Below, piece by piece: positions 21,274 to 29,904 of a stretch of DNA of 61,070 bases. The first letter of the stretch is position 1. The number at the start of each line of letters is the position of its first letter. The notes under the pieces were generated by a model. It worked only from the letters and a program-made list of their open reading frames with translations. It had not been told where the DNA came from and ran no database searches. This DNA is from an uncultured Sphingomonadales bacterium. Its GTDB lineage: Bacteria > Pseudomonadota > Alphaproteobacteria > Sphingomonadales > Sphingomonadaceae. Location of the stretch: contig CAIJLZ010000018.1 in NCBI GenBank assembly GCA_903821605.1, positions 77,681 through 138,750 on the forward strand, in the 5' to 3' direction. The translations under genes were made by a program, and so were the position numbers.

Positions 21274-21786
21274 TTAGTTATAGGCGGCAGTCACCGTCAG
21301 CGTGCCGGTATAGGCGCCGCTGTTGGTCGTGCTGGCAATCGTAATTTCGCCGCCGACGTTGAAGGTCTTCGAACCAGCCGAGCCCAGCGTCCCGCTGAGC
21401 GAGACCAGCGCCGGATTGGCGAGGTCGGAGCTGGTGGTGACGGTCAACGAGCCTGAGCCGCTGCCATTGTTCAGCGTGAAGCTGGCCGGAATGGTGACGC
21501 TGACCGACTGCGCGCCTTCACCGTCGATGGTGAACTGGGCCGCGCTGGCCGAGGTGCTGGAGAGGGCAACGACGCCATTGGCGACCGAGCGGGCACCAGC
21601 GTTCGAAACCGTGACCGTGCCGCTGCCGCTATCCGGACGAATGACGGTGCCGAACCCAAGGTCAGCATTTTTCGTGACGGTCAGCGGGCGGAGCACCGTG
21701 ATCGAACCCGTGGCATCAGCAGCCAAAGCGGGGGTGGCAATTGCTGTTGCGGCGATCGCAACCAGTGTCATCAACTTCATCTTCAT
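21274..21786 (-). CDS. DUF4402 domain protein, probable major fimbrial subunit
   Basis: A 170-residue exported protein. The signal peptide ends at ATPALA (residue 22) and the mature protein starts ADATGSITVLRPL, a typical DUF4402 opening. The rest is beta-rich, low in charge and ends in GTLTVTAAYN, an alternating strand with a penultimate tyrosine as in chaperone-usher subunits. An AGGGGAGA ribosome-binding site lies six bases upstream. As first gene of the fimbrial unit and with its own terminator, it is the best candidate for the major subunit. That role is inferred from order and expression signals. Confidence 0.8.
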   Translation of the reverse strand: MKMKLMTLVAIAATAIATPALAADATGSITVLRPLTVTKNADLGFGTVIRPDSGSGTVTVSNAGARSVANGVVALSSTSASAAQFTIDGEGAQSVSVTIPASFTLNNGSGSGSLTVTTSSDLANPALVSLSGTLGSAGSKTFNVGGEITIASTTNSGAYTGTLTVTAAYN

Positions 21787-22404
21787 TTTAATATCTCCCC
21801 TGTCCCGAGAAATTGTTTTCCGGCCCCGGTGGCCCGATCCAACTGAGGCTCCAAATGATCCAGTGCGCTGATTTCCACATCCCCCAACTGGGTGAAGCTC
21901 ATGAAATATTTCACTTTCTGGATCAGTTCGGCCGGCGATACATCTTCACAGTCCGACGATATGGTTCCCGTGAACAGCCCCTGACTGCTCACCGGAAGAT
22001 CATGCCATCCGTCCTGTGCAGTTCATTTATCGCCAAAATGAATTAAATTAGGATTAATAAAAGTTACACAATTGTGGCGCGCGGCTAGAATTTATCGGAA
22101 TTCTGCAAAATATGCGCAACATCGGGTCACATCATTTCATGTCATTATGATTGTAAGTGAAAAGGGTGTGTTCGATGGCCGATCCGTCTGGCGATGGGCC
22201 GTGGTGCGCCTGGCCGCCATCCAGGCTTGTTGTGGGGGGGGGTATTTGAGGGGCTGTCCGGGTCGTTTTGATGCGGCTAAGATGCCTTATCGGGCGAGGT
22301 GGGCGCGCTATCCAAAATAATTTTTCTGCGTCGATGTGTGACGCGGCGGGACCGAATCGGTGTGCCGGTTTTGTCGACAGTACCGATTCGGACCGGTTGA
22401 GAAG
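21787..22404. other. 618-base AT-rich gap upstream of the fimbrial unit
   Basis: This is the only gap above 300 bases. The part at 22020-22160 is markedly AT-rich and probably contains the promoter for the pilin gene on the minus strand. A 69-codon minus-strand frame (21783-21992, GTG start, no ribosome-binding site) overlaps the pilin start but is not convincing. No RNA gene or transposon was recognised in the remainder. Confidence 0.4.
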
Positions 22405-23253
22405 TTACTTTCTCGGCTTGATGAACTTCAGGGTCATCCGGTCCGATTCGCCGATGGCGAGATAGGCGGCTCGATCCTGTTCACCCAGCTTGAGCACGGG
22501 AGGGAGAGTCCAGACGCCATTCGGATAGTCTTTGCGATCCTTGGGATTGGCATTGATCTCGCTGGTGGCGACAAGCTTGAACCCCGCCTGTTCGGCAAGG
22601 GCGCGAATGGTGGACACCTTGATATAGCCGCTGCTGCGCTCGCGGGAGGCGTCGGCGTCCTCGTTCAGGCGATGATCAACGACCCCGAGAATGCCGCCGG
22701 GTTTCAGCATCGCGAACATTTCTTGAAAGGCATCCGCCGCATAATCAGTGTTGTTGGCGTTCATTGCCCCCATGCGCCAATTGTGGACGTTGCGGAAGGT
22801 GACGACCAAATCGGCCGTGCCTGGTGCGACTGGTTTGCCACCCAATACAGCGGGAAAGTTGGCGCGCTCCACCTTGGTAAATACGTCGGGGTCGATGGCG
22901 AGCCGTTGTTCGATACTGGCCGAACCGCGCCCCGGCGGGCTGGCAATGATCAACCGGCCCCGATCTTTCAGATAGGGAGCCAGAATCTCGGTATACCAGC
23001 CGGTGCCCGGCCAAATCTCGACGACGGTCAGATGATCCTTGATGCCCAAGAAGTGCAGCGTTTGGGCCGGGTGGCGATATGGGTCGCGGGCGCGATTGGC
23101 TGCCGACCGTTGCGGCCCGGCAATCGCGGCGGCCAAAGCGGCGTCGGCGCGCGGCGCAGCTTGCGCCTGAGGGGATGTTGCCATGTCGGTGACGAATATG
23201 GTCGCCCCAGCGAACAGGGCCATGGCGGCGGCGGTGAGCAACGGGCGGCGCAT
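22405..23253 (-). CDS. Exported class I SAM-dependent methyltransferase-like protein
   Basis: A 282-residue protein with an N-terminal signal peptide or anchor (MRRPLLTAAAMALFAGATIF) followed by a Rossmann methyltransferase core. The SAM-binding loop is VVEIWPGTGWYTEIL, and the acidic and post-I motifs are less clear. PGGILGVVDHR fits motif III. The start at 23253 is supported by AGGAG eight bases upstream; the frame continues 26 codons further but without coding character. A periplasmic location is odd for a SAM enzyme, because SAM is cytosolic; the family is widespread in Proteobacteria with unknown substrate. Confidence 0.78.
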   Translation of the reverse strand: MRRPLLTAAAMALFAGATIFVTDMATSPQAQAAPRADAALAAAIAGPQRSAANRARDPYRHPAQTLHFLGIKDHLTVVEIWPGTGWYTEILAPYLKDRGRLIIASPPGRGSASIEQRLAIDPDVFTKVERANFPAVLGGKPVAPGTADLVVTFRNVHNWRMGAMNANNTDYAADAFQEMFAMLKPGGILGVVDHRLNEDADASRERSSGYIKVSTIRALAEQAGFKLVATSEINANPKDRKDYPNGVWTLPPVLKLGEQDRAAYLAIGESDRMTLKFIKPRK

Positions 23254-23281
23254 CAAACATCTCCTCATTGGAGGAGGAAGC

Positions 23282-23383
23282 ATGCCTGTCCGGCGCGGCC
23301 TAAGCAAGATGAACCGCTTCTGTCGCGTCAATCTGCGGCGAGCGAATGGCCATCACGGGTTGGATGGCCTTTTTTTAAGATGA
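23282..23383 (+). CDS. Possible 33-residue small protein or leader peptide
   Basis: A short plus-strand reading frame with a strong ribosome-binding sequence (GGAGGAGGAAG) just before its ATG. The product is rich in Arg (starts MPVRRGLSKMNRF) and its last codons run through a terminator hairpin. It lies between two minus-strand genes and has no plus-strand gene close behind it. I cannot tell whether it is translated; it may belong to a small RNA. Confidence 0.3.
   Translation: MPVRRGLSKMNRFCRVNLRRANGHHGLDGLFLR
23348..23376 (+). terminator. Orphan plus-strand intrinsic terminator
   Basis: A 7-bp stem (GGCCATC with GATGGCC) around an eight-base loop is followed directly by seven T on the plus strand. 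Both flanking genes are on the minus strand, so it must serve an unannotated plus-strand transcript or act on antisense transcription. Confidence 0.65.
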
Positions 23384-23433
23384 GATATGAGATTATTAAG
23401 GGCTGAGTTTAAGATAAGGTCTCAGGATTGTTC

Positions 23434-24945
23434 TTAGAGGCAGGATTCCAGAAAGGCTTGGTCAAAGCCGAACTGGCGCGCCTTTTCCAGCGTATAAGGG
23501 CGCAGGCCAAGCGAACGATATTCGCCCACGATCTTGCCGTCGGCGCCTTCCTCCAGATATTCGAATTTGAACAATTCCTGCGTCACGATCACCGGGCCTT
23601 CCATGCCGATGACCTCGGTCACGTTGGTGACACGGCGCGAACCGTCGCGCAGGCGCTTGACCTGAATGATGAGGTCGACCGAGTCCGCGATCTGGCGCGA
23701 GATCGCTTCCTTCGGCATTTTGATGTCGCCCATCATCACCATATTTTCCATACGGCCAAGAGCTTCGCGTGGGCTGTTCGAGTGAAGTGTGCACATTGAG
23801 CCATCATGGCCGGTGTTCATCGCAGCGAGTAGATCGAAGCATTCGCTGCCACGAATTTCGCCGAGGATGATACGATCAGGGCGCATACGCAGCGCGTTCT
23901 TGACGAGGTCGCGGATCGTGATTTCGCCCTGGCCTTCAAGATTGGCAGGTCGCGTTTCAAGCGGTAGCCAATGCGGCTGTTGCAGCCGCAGTTCGGCGGC
24001 GTCCTCGATGGTCAGCACGCGCTCGCCGGGATCGATCATCTTGGAAAGGGCGTTCAGCATCGTCGTCTTGCCCGACCCGGTGCCGCCCGAAATGACGATG
24101 TTGAAGCGGCAGGCCCCGGCGATCTTGAGCGCGGTCGCCATTTTTTCCGACATCGAGCCACCCTTGGCCATGATGTCGAGCGTGATCGGCTTGGCCGAAA
24201 ATTTACGAATGGAAATCGCGGTGCCGCGCAAGGAGAGGGGGGGCACGATGACGTTGACGCGCGAACCATCGGGCAGGCGGGCGTCGGCCAATGGTGAGGT
24301 CTGATCGACGCGGCGGCCGACCCGGTTTACGATGCGCTGGGCAATCTGGAAAAGATGTTCCTCATCGCGGAACTGGATCGGGGCAATTTCGAGCCGGCCC
24401 TTGCGTTCGACATAGGTCTGGTCGGGACCATTGACCATGATGTCGCTGATCGCCGGGTCGCTGAGCAATTCCTCCAGCGGGCCAAAGCCGAGCAGCTCGT
24501 CGACCAGCACCTTTTCCAGCGCGAACTGTTCGCGTCGGTTGAGGTTGATCTTCAATTCGGCCAGCACTTCCGAGATGATCGGGCGGAATTCTTCGGCCAG
24601 CTCATCCTTGGTCAGCGTGGCGGCAGCTTCCGGATCGACGCGTTCCAGCAGACGGGGAAGGACCTGTTCCTTGATCTTGTGGACCGAGGCTTCAAAACCT
24701 TCGACCTTGGATTGGGCGGCGTCGCCGGTGCAGGCTTCGCGTTCGGCGAGCCGGGCCATGGCGTCGAGTTGGATCGGCAGGGTGTCGCTTGTCGGGAGAT
24801 CGGCGGCCAGTTCGTCCGGCAACTGCGGCGCGGGCCGGTCGGCCGTCGTGGTCGTGGATGCCACGTGCATCGGGCGGGCCACACCGAAAGACGGGCGCAT
24901 CGCACCTGCACCGGTTAACCCACCTCGCCGTCCAAACGCCGTCAT
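23434..24945 (-). CDS. cpaF: CpaF-family secretion/pilus assembly ATPase
   Basis: A 503-residue type II/IV secretion superfamily ATPase of the TadA/CpaF kind, which powers assembly of Flp-type pili. After about 100 low-complexity residues come the helical domain (LNRREQFALEKVLVDELLGFGPLEELL), Walker A GGTGSGKTT, Walker B RIILGEIRG and the histidine-containing GHDGSMCTLHSNSPREAL. The GGAG site five bases upstream supports the start. No other cpa/tad genes (pilin, CpaB-E, TadB/C) are in this window, so it stands alone here. Confidence 0.93.
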   Translation of the reverse strand: MTAFGRRGGLTGAGAMRPSFGVARPMHVASTTTTADRPAPQLPDELAADLPTSDTLPIQLDAMARLAEREACTGDAAQSKVEGFEASVHKIKEQVLPRLLERVDPEAAATLTKDELAEEFRPIISEVLAELKINLNRREQFALEKVLVDELLGFGPLEELLSDPAISDIMVNGPDQTYVERKGRLEIAPIQFRDEEHLFQIAQRIVNRVGRRVDQTSPLADARLPDGSRVNVIVPPLSLRGTAISIRKFSAKPITLDIMAKGGSMSEKMATALKIAGACRFNIVISGGTGSGKTTMLNALSKMIDPGERVLTIEDAAELRLQQPHWLPLETRPANLEGQGEITIRDLVKNALRMRPDRIILGEIRGSECFDLLAAMNTGHDGSMCTLHSNSPREALGRMENMVMMGDIKMPKEAISRQIADSVDLIIQVKRLRDGSRRVTNVTEVIGMEGPVIVTQELFKFEYLEEGADGKIVGEYRSLGLRPYTLEKARQFGFDQAFLESCL

Positions 24946-25075
24946 AACTGCTCCATCACGTTCATGGTCATATAAAATCGTGACTAAGCGATAACTTTAA
25001 AAGGTGAATAAATTGGAAACTTTTACCCGGGGCTGGCGAGGTAAGGCGCATGCGGGAGGGGATTCAATCATCCGG

Positions 25076-25525
25076 TCAATCGTGGGGCCGGTTTTCGCGC
25101 GGTTCGAGTTTGCGGAATTTTTGAATTTCACAGGCGCCGCCGGAACGGGCGTGAATCGAATCGCGATGGGCGCAAAGTCGGCCATCGGGGGAGGGTTTGA
25201 GATAGAAGCCGGAATAGAAGTCCAACGCGGGGCAGGCGCGTTCGAATTTGGCGCGGAAGCGCTGTCGACCGCGCAGCAGAAAGTCGACTTCACCCGCCGA
25301 AGTGACCGCCGCGCCGACGATCTGCGCCGAGTTGATGCAATGCGGGCCCCGTTTTTCCTTGAAGCTGACCGGTGGGCGCGGGGCGGGGGGGCGAACCGGG
25401 ACACGGATGATGATCCGTTCTTGCACCTGCACCTGCGCAAGGCGCACGTCAGCGCTGCCCGGCGCATCCGGCGCAGGGGTGCCACTGGCGAGCGATGTCA
25501 GCAGGAGCGTCAGCATCATGGGCAT
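25076..25525 (-). CDS. Secreted hypothetical protein
   Basis: I do not recognise a named family. The 149-residue product begins with a short signal-like segment (MPMMLTLLLTSLASG) and a proline-rich stretch with IIIRVPVRPPAPRPP, followed by a domain with four cysteines (for example PHCINS, ERACPALDFY and GRLCAHRD), which could form disulfides outside the cytoplasm. The third codon position pattern and the signal segment favour this frame over an overlapping one on the same strand. It diverges from the FAD-linked oxidase gene with about 97 bases between starts. Confidence 0.65.
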   Translation of the reverse strand: MPMMLTLLLTSLASGTPAPDAPGSADVRLAQVQVQERIIIRVPVRPPAPRPPVSFKEKRGPHCINSAQIVGAAVTSAGEVDFLLRGRQRFRAKFERACPALDFYSGFYLKPSPDGRLCAHRDSIHARSGGACEIQKFRKLEPRENRPHD

Positions 25526-25622
25526 CTCAGGTGGAGTCCTTGGTCATGACGCGATGCTATGCAACCTCAGATTGAACCAGTGATGAATTGTCGGCTGACC
25601 GCGTTGCAGATATATCGCGGTG

Positions 25623-27077
25623 ATGACCATGACAAATGAGGCGATGCCGCCGCTTGATGAGCTTGCGGCCCGATTGGGAACGCGCGGATTTACGCGCGAT
25701 CCCGATGAGATGGCGCCTTGGCTGACCGATTGGCGGCAACGGTTTCATGGTCGGGCGTGTGCGCTGCTATCGCCAGCGAATGCGGCGGAAGTGGCCGAAA
25801 TTGTACGCTTTGCTGCCCAGCATCAACTGCCGATCGTGCCCCAAGGCGGGAATACATCGATGGTTGCGGGTGCGGTGCCGGATGCCAGCGGGCGGGCGTT
25901 GCTGCTCTCGCTGCGCCGAATGAACCGCATTCGGGCCATATCGCCCGGCGACAATGCCCTGGTGGCCGAAGCCGGGGTGATTCTGTCCCATGTGCATGAA
26001 GCGGCAGCCGCAGCGGGCCTGCGTTTTCCCTTGTCGCTGGGGGCCAAGGGCTCGGCGACGATCGGCGGATTGATCTCGACCAATGCCGGGGGCACGCAGG
26101 TATTGCGCTTTGGACCGATGCGCGCGCTTTTGCTTGGGATTGAGGCGGTGCTGCCAGACGGTACGATTTTTGAGGGCCTGTCGCCGCTCCGCAAGGATAA
26201 TCGCGGCTATGACCTGCGCCAACTGTTTTGTGGGGCGGAGGGAACGCTTGGCGTTGTCACGGCGGCGACGTTGCGGCTTGTGCCCGCGCTGCGTCAGCGG
26301 GTGGTGGCTTGGGTAGGGCTGGATAGTCCGCAGGCGGCACTCGACTTGCTGCGGCGGCTGGATCAGCGGTTGGGCGAATCGGTGGAGGCATTCGAATTGG
26401 TGCCGCTTGTCGCGCTCCAACTCGTGCTGCACCACATTCCCGGCACCCGAGCGCCGCTTGCCGCCGATTGCCCATGGCAGGTGCTGGTGGAATGCGGCTC
26501 ATCGGTCGATGGCGAGGATCTGGCCACGCGACTGGCGGCGGCGCTGGCAACGGAGATGCAGGCCGGGCGGGTGGTCGATGCGGTGATCGCATCAAGCGAA
26601 GCACAGGCCAATGCACTGTGGCATGTGCGAGAAAATATTTCGGAAGCCGAGCGTCATGATGGCATGGCCGCCAAACATGATATTTCGGTGCCGGTATCGG
26701 ACATGCCGCGCTTTGTGATCGAAGCGGCGGCGGCGGTTGAAGCGCGTTTTCCCGGCGTGCGTGCGATTGCCTTTGGTCATCTGGGCGATGGCAATGTCCA
26801 TTTCAACGTGCGCGCGCCAATAGGCCTTGATTCCCGCGACTGGCTGGCCTGCGAGGGGGAGGGAATCACCGCCTTTGTTGACGATCTGGTGGTGGCGGCG
26901 GGCGGCTCGCTGTCGGCTGAGCATGGCATCGGCCAGATCAAGGCGGCGGAGTTTGTCCGAATCTCTGATCCAGCGCGGCTCGCCATGGTCCGGGCGATCA
27001 AGCAGGCGATCGATCCGCTGGGGATCATGAACCCCGGTAAGGTGCTCCCTCTTGCGTCCGGGCCTGCCATTCCATAG
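25623..27077 (+). CDS. FAD-linked oxidoreductase, D-2-hydroxyacid dehydrogenase (GlcD/D2HGDH) type
   Basis: A roughly 484-residue flavoprotein of the VAO/PCMH family. The FAD-binding part has PQGGNTSMVAGAVPD and GGLISTNAGGTQVLRFG, and the C-terminal cap has the metal/substrate motif AFGHLGDGNVHFNV and SAEHGIG followed by NPGKVLP. These fit the branch that contains D-2-hydroxyglutarate dehydrogenase, D-lactate dehydrogenase and GlcD; the exact substrate is not readable. Starts at 25620 (GTG), 25623 and 25629 are all in frame with no decisive ribosome-binding site; 25623 is given. Confidence 0.88.
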   Translation: MTMTNEAMPPLDELAARLGTRGFTRDPDEMAPWLTDWRQRFHGRACALLSPANAAEVAEIVRFAAQHQLPIVPQGGNTSMVAGAVPDASGRALLLSLRRMNRIRAISPGDNALVAEAGVILSHVHEAAAAAGLRFPLSLGAKGSATIGGLISTNAGGTQVLRFGPMRALLLGIEAVLPDGTIFEGLSPLRKDNRGYDLRQLFCGAEGTLGVVTAATLRLVPALRQRVVAWVGLDSPQAALDLLRRLDQRLGESVEAFELVPLVALQLVLHHIPGTRAPLAADCPWQVLVECGSSVDGEDLATRLAAALATEMQAGRVVDAVIASSEAQANALWHVRENISEAERHDGMAAKHDISVPVSDMPRFVIEAAAAVEARFPGVRAIAFGHLGDGNVHFNVRAPIGLDSRDWLACEGEGITAFVDDLVVAAGGSLSAEHGIGQIKAAEFVRISDPARLAMVRAIKQAIDPLGIMNPGKVLPLASGPAIP

Positions 27078-27148
27078 ACGTAGGCGCTGACCTGTGACCC
27101 CGGAAGGGTTCATTAGCCAAGAAGATTTGTTTTCAGGAGACTTTATTT

Positions 27149-27919
27149 ATGGCGAATGCCGACCAGGCAAATGCCCTTCCGTTGCTGTACAACGACCTTG
27201 TTCCGCTTTCGAGCCAAGAACATGCGGCCTATCGCGTGCGTCGCGTCGATACCGCGCCGTTCCTCAAGGATGTGCATGCGGTTCCGCTGACGGTCGAGGA
27301 ATTCATCCTTGCCCAGCGCCATTTCCCGATCGTCTTTTCGGTGGGCGAGAACCCGGTGCCGCTGGCGCTGATGGGCCTTAATCAGGGGGTGAATGTTTTC
27401 GTCGATGACGAAGGCCGTTTGCTCAATGATGTCTATATTCCGGCCTATATCCGCCGCTATCCGTTCATGCTGGCTCGGCTGGAGCCGAAGTCGGACGAAC
27501 TGTCGCTCTGCTTCGACCCGACCAGCGATGCCATCGGCGCGTTTGACGAAGGTGAGACGCTGTTCGACGAGGGGCAGCCGTCGGATGTCACCAAGAATTT
27601 GCTGGCGTTCAACGAGCAGTTCGAGATTGCTGGCCAGAAGACCGGCCAGTTCCTGCAGGAACTCGCTGATCTCAAGCTGTTGATGGACGGCGAAGTCACG
27701 ATCCAGCCGGAAGGCGCGGAAAAGCCGTTCGTGTATCGCGGCTTCCAGATGATCGACGAGAATAAGCTGCGCGAACTGCGTGGCGATCAGCTGCGCAAGA
27801 TGATGCAGAGCGGCATGCTCCCGGTCATCCACGCCCATCTGTTCTCGCTGTCGCTGGTGCGCGATATTTTCGCGATGCAGGTCGGCCAGGGCAAGATGCA
27901 GTTGGCCGAAGCCGCCTGA
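27149..27919 (+). CDS. SapC family protein
   Basis: A 256-residue protein of the SapC family, with PLLYNDLVPLSSQEHAAYRV near the start, FPIVFS and YIPAYIRRYPFML in the middle and ELRGDQLRKMMQSGMLPVIHAHLFSL at the end. The family was named after a Campylobacter surface-layer locus, but its members in alphaproteobacteria have no proven function and often lie near TonB-dependent receptors; none is nearby here. A CAGGAG site precedes the ATG. It is followed 55 bases later by a cytochrome b gene. Confidence 0.9.
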   Translation: MANADQANALPLLYNDLVPLSSQEHAAYRVRRVDTAPFLKDVHAVPLTVEEFILAQRHFPIVFSVGENPVPLALMGLNQGVNVFVDDEGRLLNDVYIPAYIRRYPFMLARLEPKSDELSLCFDPTSDAIGAFDEGETLFDEGQPSDVTKNLLAFNEQFEIAGQKTGQFLQELADLKLLMDGEVTIQPEGAEKPFVYRGFQMIDENKLRELRGDQLRKMMQSGMLPVIHAHLFSLSLVRDIFAMQVGQGKMQLAEAA

Positions 27920-27974
27920 CGATCCTTTGCCCTTGCCCTTGGGGCGGGAGATTTTGAGACAGGAGAGAATCAGC

Positions 27975-28541
27975 GTGACGGATCAGCAGACCTATTCGAA
28001 TACCGCCCTGCGTTTGCATTGGCTGATCGGCTTGCTGATCATTGCCAATCTGGTTGGTGGGTTGGTGCATGATGATTTGCCAAAGGCGATCGTGCCAACG
28101 GTGATGGGGCTGCACAAGGCATCCGGCATCCTGATTCTTTTCCTGTCGGTGTTCCGGCTCTATTGGCGACTCACCCATCGTCCGCCGTCGTCGGCGGCGG
28201 GGTTGAAGGGCTGGGAAATCGGTCTGTCGCACCTGACCCATTGGGGTTTCTATCTGTTGATGGTGGTCGTGCCGCTTTCGGGCTGGTGGATGAGCAGCAT
28301 CGGTAAGATCACGCCCGAAGGACAGCAGCGCTGGCCGATCAGCTTCTTTGGCCTGTTCGATGTGCCTTTTCTCCCGGTCGAGGCGACGGAAGCGGCTGGC
28401 GGATTCTGGCATGAGACACATGAAATCACCGCTTTTGCGATGATTGGGCTGCTCGTGCTGCACATTGCCGGGGCGATCAAGCACCAGTTTGACGGCCATC
28501 CCGTGCTTCATCGCATGGTGCCCTGGTTGCGTGCGTCTTAA
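27975..28541 (+). CDS. Cytochrome b561-type membrane protein
   Basis: A 188-residue four-helix membrane protein expected to bind two b hemes and pass electrons in the inner membrane. Candidate heme histidines lie in LRLHWLIG, MGLHKASG, HLTHWGFY and LVLHIAGAIKH. The GTG at 27975 was chosen because AGGAGA lies eight bases upstream and the protein then starts just before the first helix. It sits between sapC and the ATP synthase genes; electron donor and acceptor are unknown. Confidence 0.88.
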   Translation: MTDQQTYSNTALRLHWLIGLLIIANLVGGLVHDDLPKAIVPTVMGLHKASGILILFLSVFRLYWRLTHRPPSSAAGLKGWEIGLSHLTHWGFYLLMVVVPLSGWWMSSIGKITPEGQQRWPISFFGLFDVPFLPVEATEAAGGFWHETHEITAFAMIGLLVLHIAGAIKHQFDGHPVLHRMVPWLRAS

Positions 28542-28569
28542 GGGATAAGGCGTTCGGGCCGGACAGCGG

Positions 28570-28598
28570 TTGACGCCGTCGCAAATGCTTCCTAAAGG
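28570..28598 (+). promoter_or_regulatory. Candidate promoter of the ATP synthase F0 operon
   Basis: TTGACG at 28570-28575 is a good -35 element; 17 bases on, TAAAGG (28593-28598) is a poor -10. It is the best match in the 150-base gap before atpI, but it is only a suggestion. Confidence 0.3.
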
Positions 28599-28694
28599 GG
28601 CGGCGCTTGGCGGTATGATCCGTTGGCTCGGCCCTATCCCTGCCGCGATGTTCCGAAAGGACGTTGGTGGCGTAAAAGGAAAGGGAAACGGGCC

Positions 28695-29012
28695 ATGGCG
28701 GGTGATACCGGGCAAGATCAGGGAGGCGAGGGGGACAACCGCCTGACGTCGCTGGAAAAGCGGCTGCAGGATACCCATCACGCTGAAGCGATCAGGACAG
28801 GCAAGGCAACGCAGGCGCCACAAAAGGGATATTCCCAAGGCAATCGCGTGCTGGCTGAACTGATTGGTGGTCTTGCTGGCGGCGCGCTGATTGGCTGGTC
28901 GATTGACAGCCTGTTCGGTACCGCTCCCTGGGCCCTGTTGGTCATGATGATGCTCGGCATCGCGGCGGCCTTCAGGAACATCATCAGGATTTCGCAGGAA
29001 CGCCCGGAGTGA
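28695..29012 (+). CDS. atpI: ATP synthase assembly factor subunit I
   Basis: A 105-residue AtpI-like protein that would help assemble the c-ring or stabilise F0. It has a polar N-terminal half followed by two membrane helices (LAELIGGLAGGALIGWSIDSLFG and the segment WALLVMMMLGIAAAF) ending in a short basic tail, as in the alphaproteobacterial form. The ATG at 28695 was chosen because the frame upstream is not family-like. It opens the F0 operon and is followed 41 bases later by atpB. Confidence 0.85.
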   Translation: MAGDTGQDQGGEGDNRLTSLEKRLQDTHHAEAIRTGKATQAPQKGYSQGNRVLAELIGGLAGGALIGWSIDSLFGTAPWALLVMMMLGIAAAFRNIIRISQERPE

Positions 29013-29053
29013 TTCGGGCGCTGTCCCTGTAGGTAGACGAGGGAAGCTCAAGC

Positions 29054-29845
29054 GTGGCGGCAGAAGGCGGCAAAATTGATCCGATGCACCAGTTTCTGGT
29101 GGAACCGCTGTTTGGCAACAACCTGACAGTCGGCGGCTACAACATTGCGTTCACCAACAGTGCGCTGTGGATGGTGCTGACCTTGGCGGTGATCTGGCTG
29201 TTCATGCTGGGTGGCATGAAGCGCGAGCTGGTGCCCGGTCGCTGGCAGGCTGCGGTTGAAAGCGTCTCCGGTTTCATTTCGGGCATGCTGCGGGCGAATG
29301 TCGGGCCGGAAGGCAAGAAGTTCACCCCTTATGTCTTCTCACTGTTCATGTTCATTCTCGTGGCGAACGTGATGGGCATGCTGCCGGTCGGCGTTGTCCC
29401 CGGCGTCCATCCCTTCACCGTGACCAGCCACTTCACCGTCACCGGTGTGCTGGCGATCCTCAGCTTCTCGATCGTGCTGATCGTTGGCTTTGCCCGTCAT
29501 GGCCTGCATTTCTTCTCGCTGTTCGTGCCGCATGGCACCCCGGCGGTGATGTTGCCGCTGATCGTGCCGATCGAACTGATCTCATTCCTCATTCGTCCGT
29601 TCAGCCTTGGTCTGCGACTGTTCGTCGCGATGACCGCGGGCCACATCCTGATGAAGGTGCTGGCCGGCTTCGTGATCGGCGGCCTGAATGCGGATGCGGC
29701 TTGGGTGGCACCGGTGGTGAGCCTGCCCGTGTTCGTGCTGATGGTTGGCATTTCGGTGCTCGAACTGCTGGTCTGCGCGATCCAGGCCTATGTGTTTGCG
29801 CTGTTGACCTCGCTCTATTTGAACGACGCGGTCAATTTGCACTAA
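29054..29845 (+). CDS. atpB: F0F1 ATP synthase subunit a
   Basis: A 263-residue membrane subunit that forms the proton half-channels against the c-ring. The conserved helix with the essential arginine is IRPFSLGLRLFVAMTAGHI, and the last helix has AIQAYVFALLTSLYLND. The GTG start at 29054 is preceded by GAGGGAAG. Order atpI-atpB-atpE-atpF'-atpF is the usual alphaproteobacterial F0 cluster, with the F1 genes elsewhere. Confidence 0.98.
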   Translation: MAAEGGKIDPMHQFLVEPLFGNNLTVGGYNIAFTNSALWMVLTLAVIWLFMLGGMKRELVPGRWQAAVESVSGFISGMLRANVGPEGKKFTPYVFSLFMFILVANVMGMLPVGVVPGVHPFTVTSHFTVTGVLAILSFSIVLIVGFARHGLHFFSLFVPHGTPAVMLPLIVPIELISFLIRPFSLGLRLFVAMTAGHILMKVLAGFVIGGLNADAAWVAPVVSLPVFVLMVGISVLELLVCAIQAYVFALLTSLYLNDAVNLH

Positions 29846-29904
29846 GAGTTTGTTTTTCCCTACCACTTAGGTTTTCAGCCTGAATTAAAACGAAGGAGTT
29901 AATC

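Noticed and set aside
21783-21992. 69-codon minus-strand frame overlapping the pilin start by four bases
   Set aside because: It has a GTG start with no ribosome-binding site and no recognisable domain. The overlap alone is weak support.
24997-25485. 162-residue minus-strand frame overlapping the secreted hypothetical protein
   Set aside because: It is Arg/Pro/Ala-rich with no signal or domain, whereas the alternative frame has a signal-like start and spaced cysteines.
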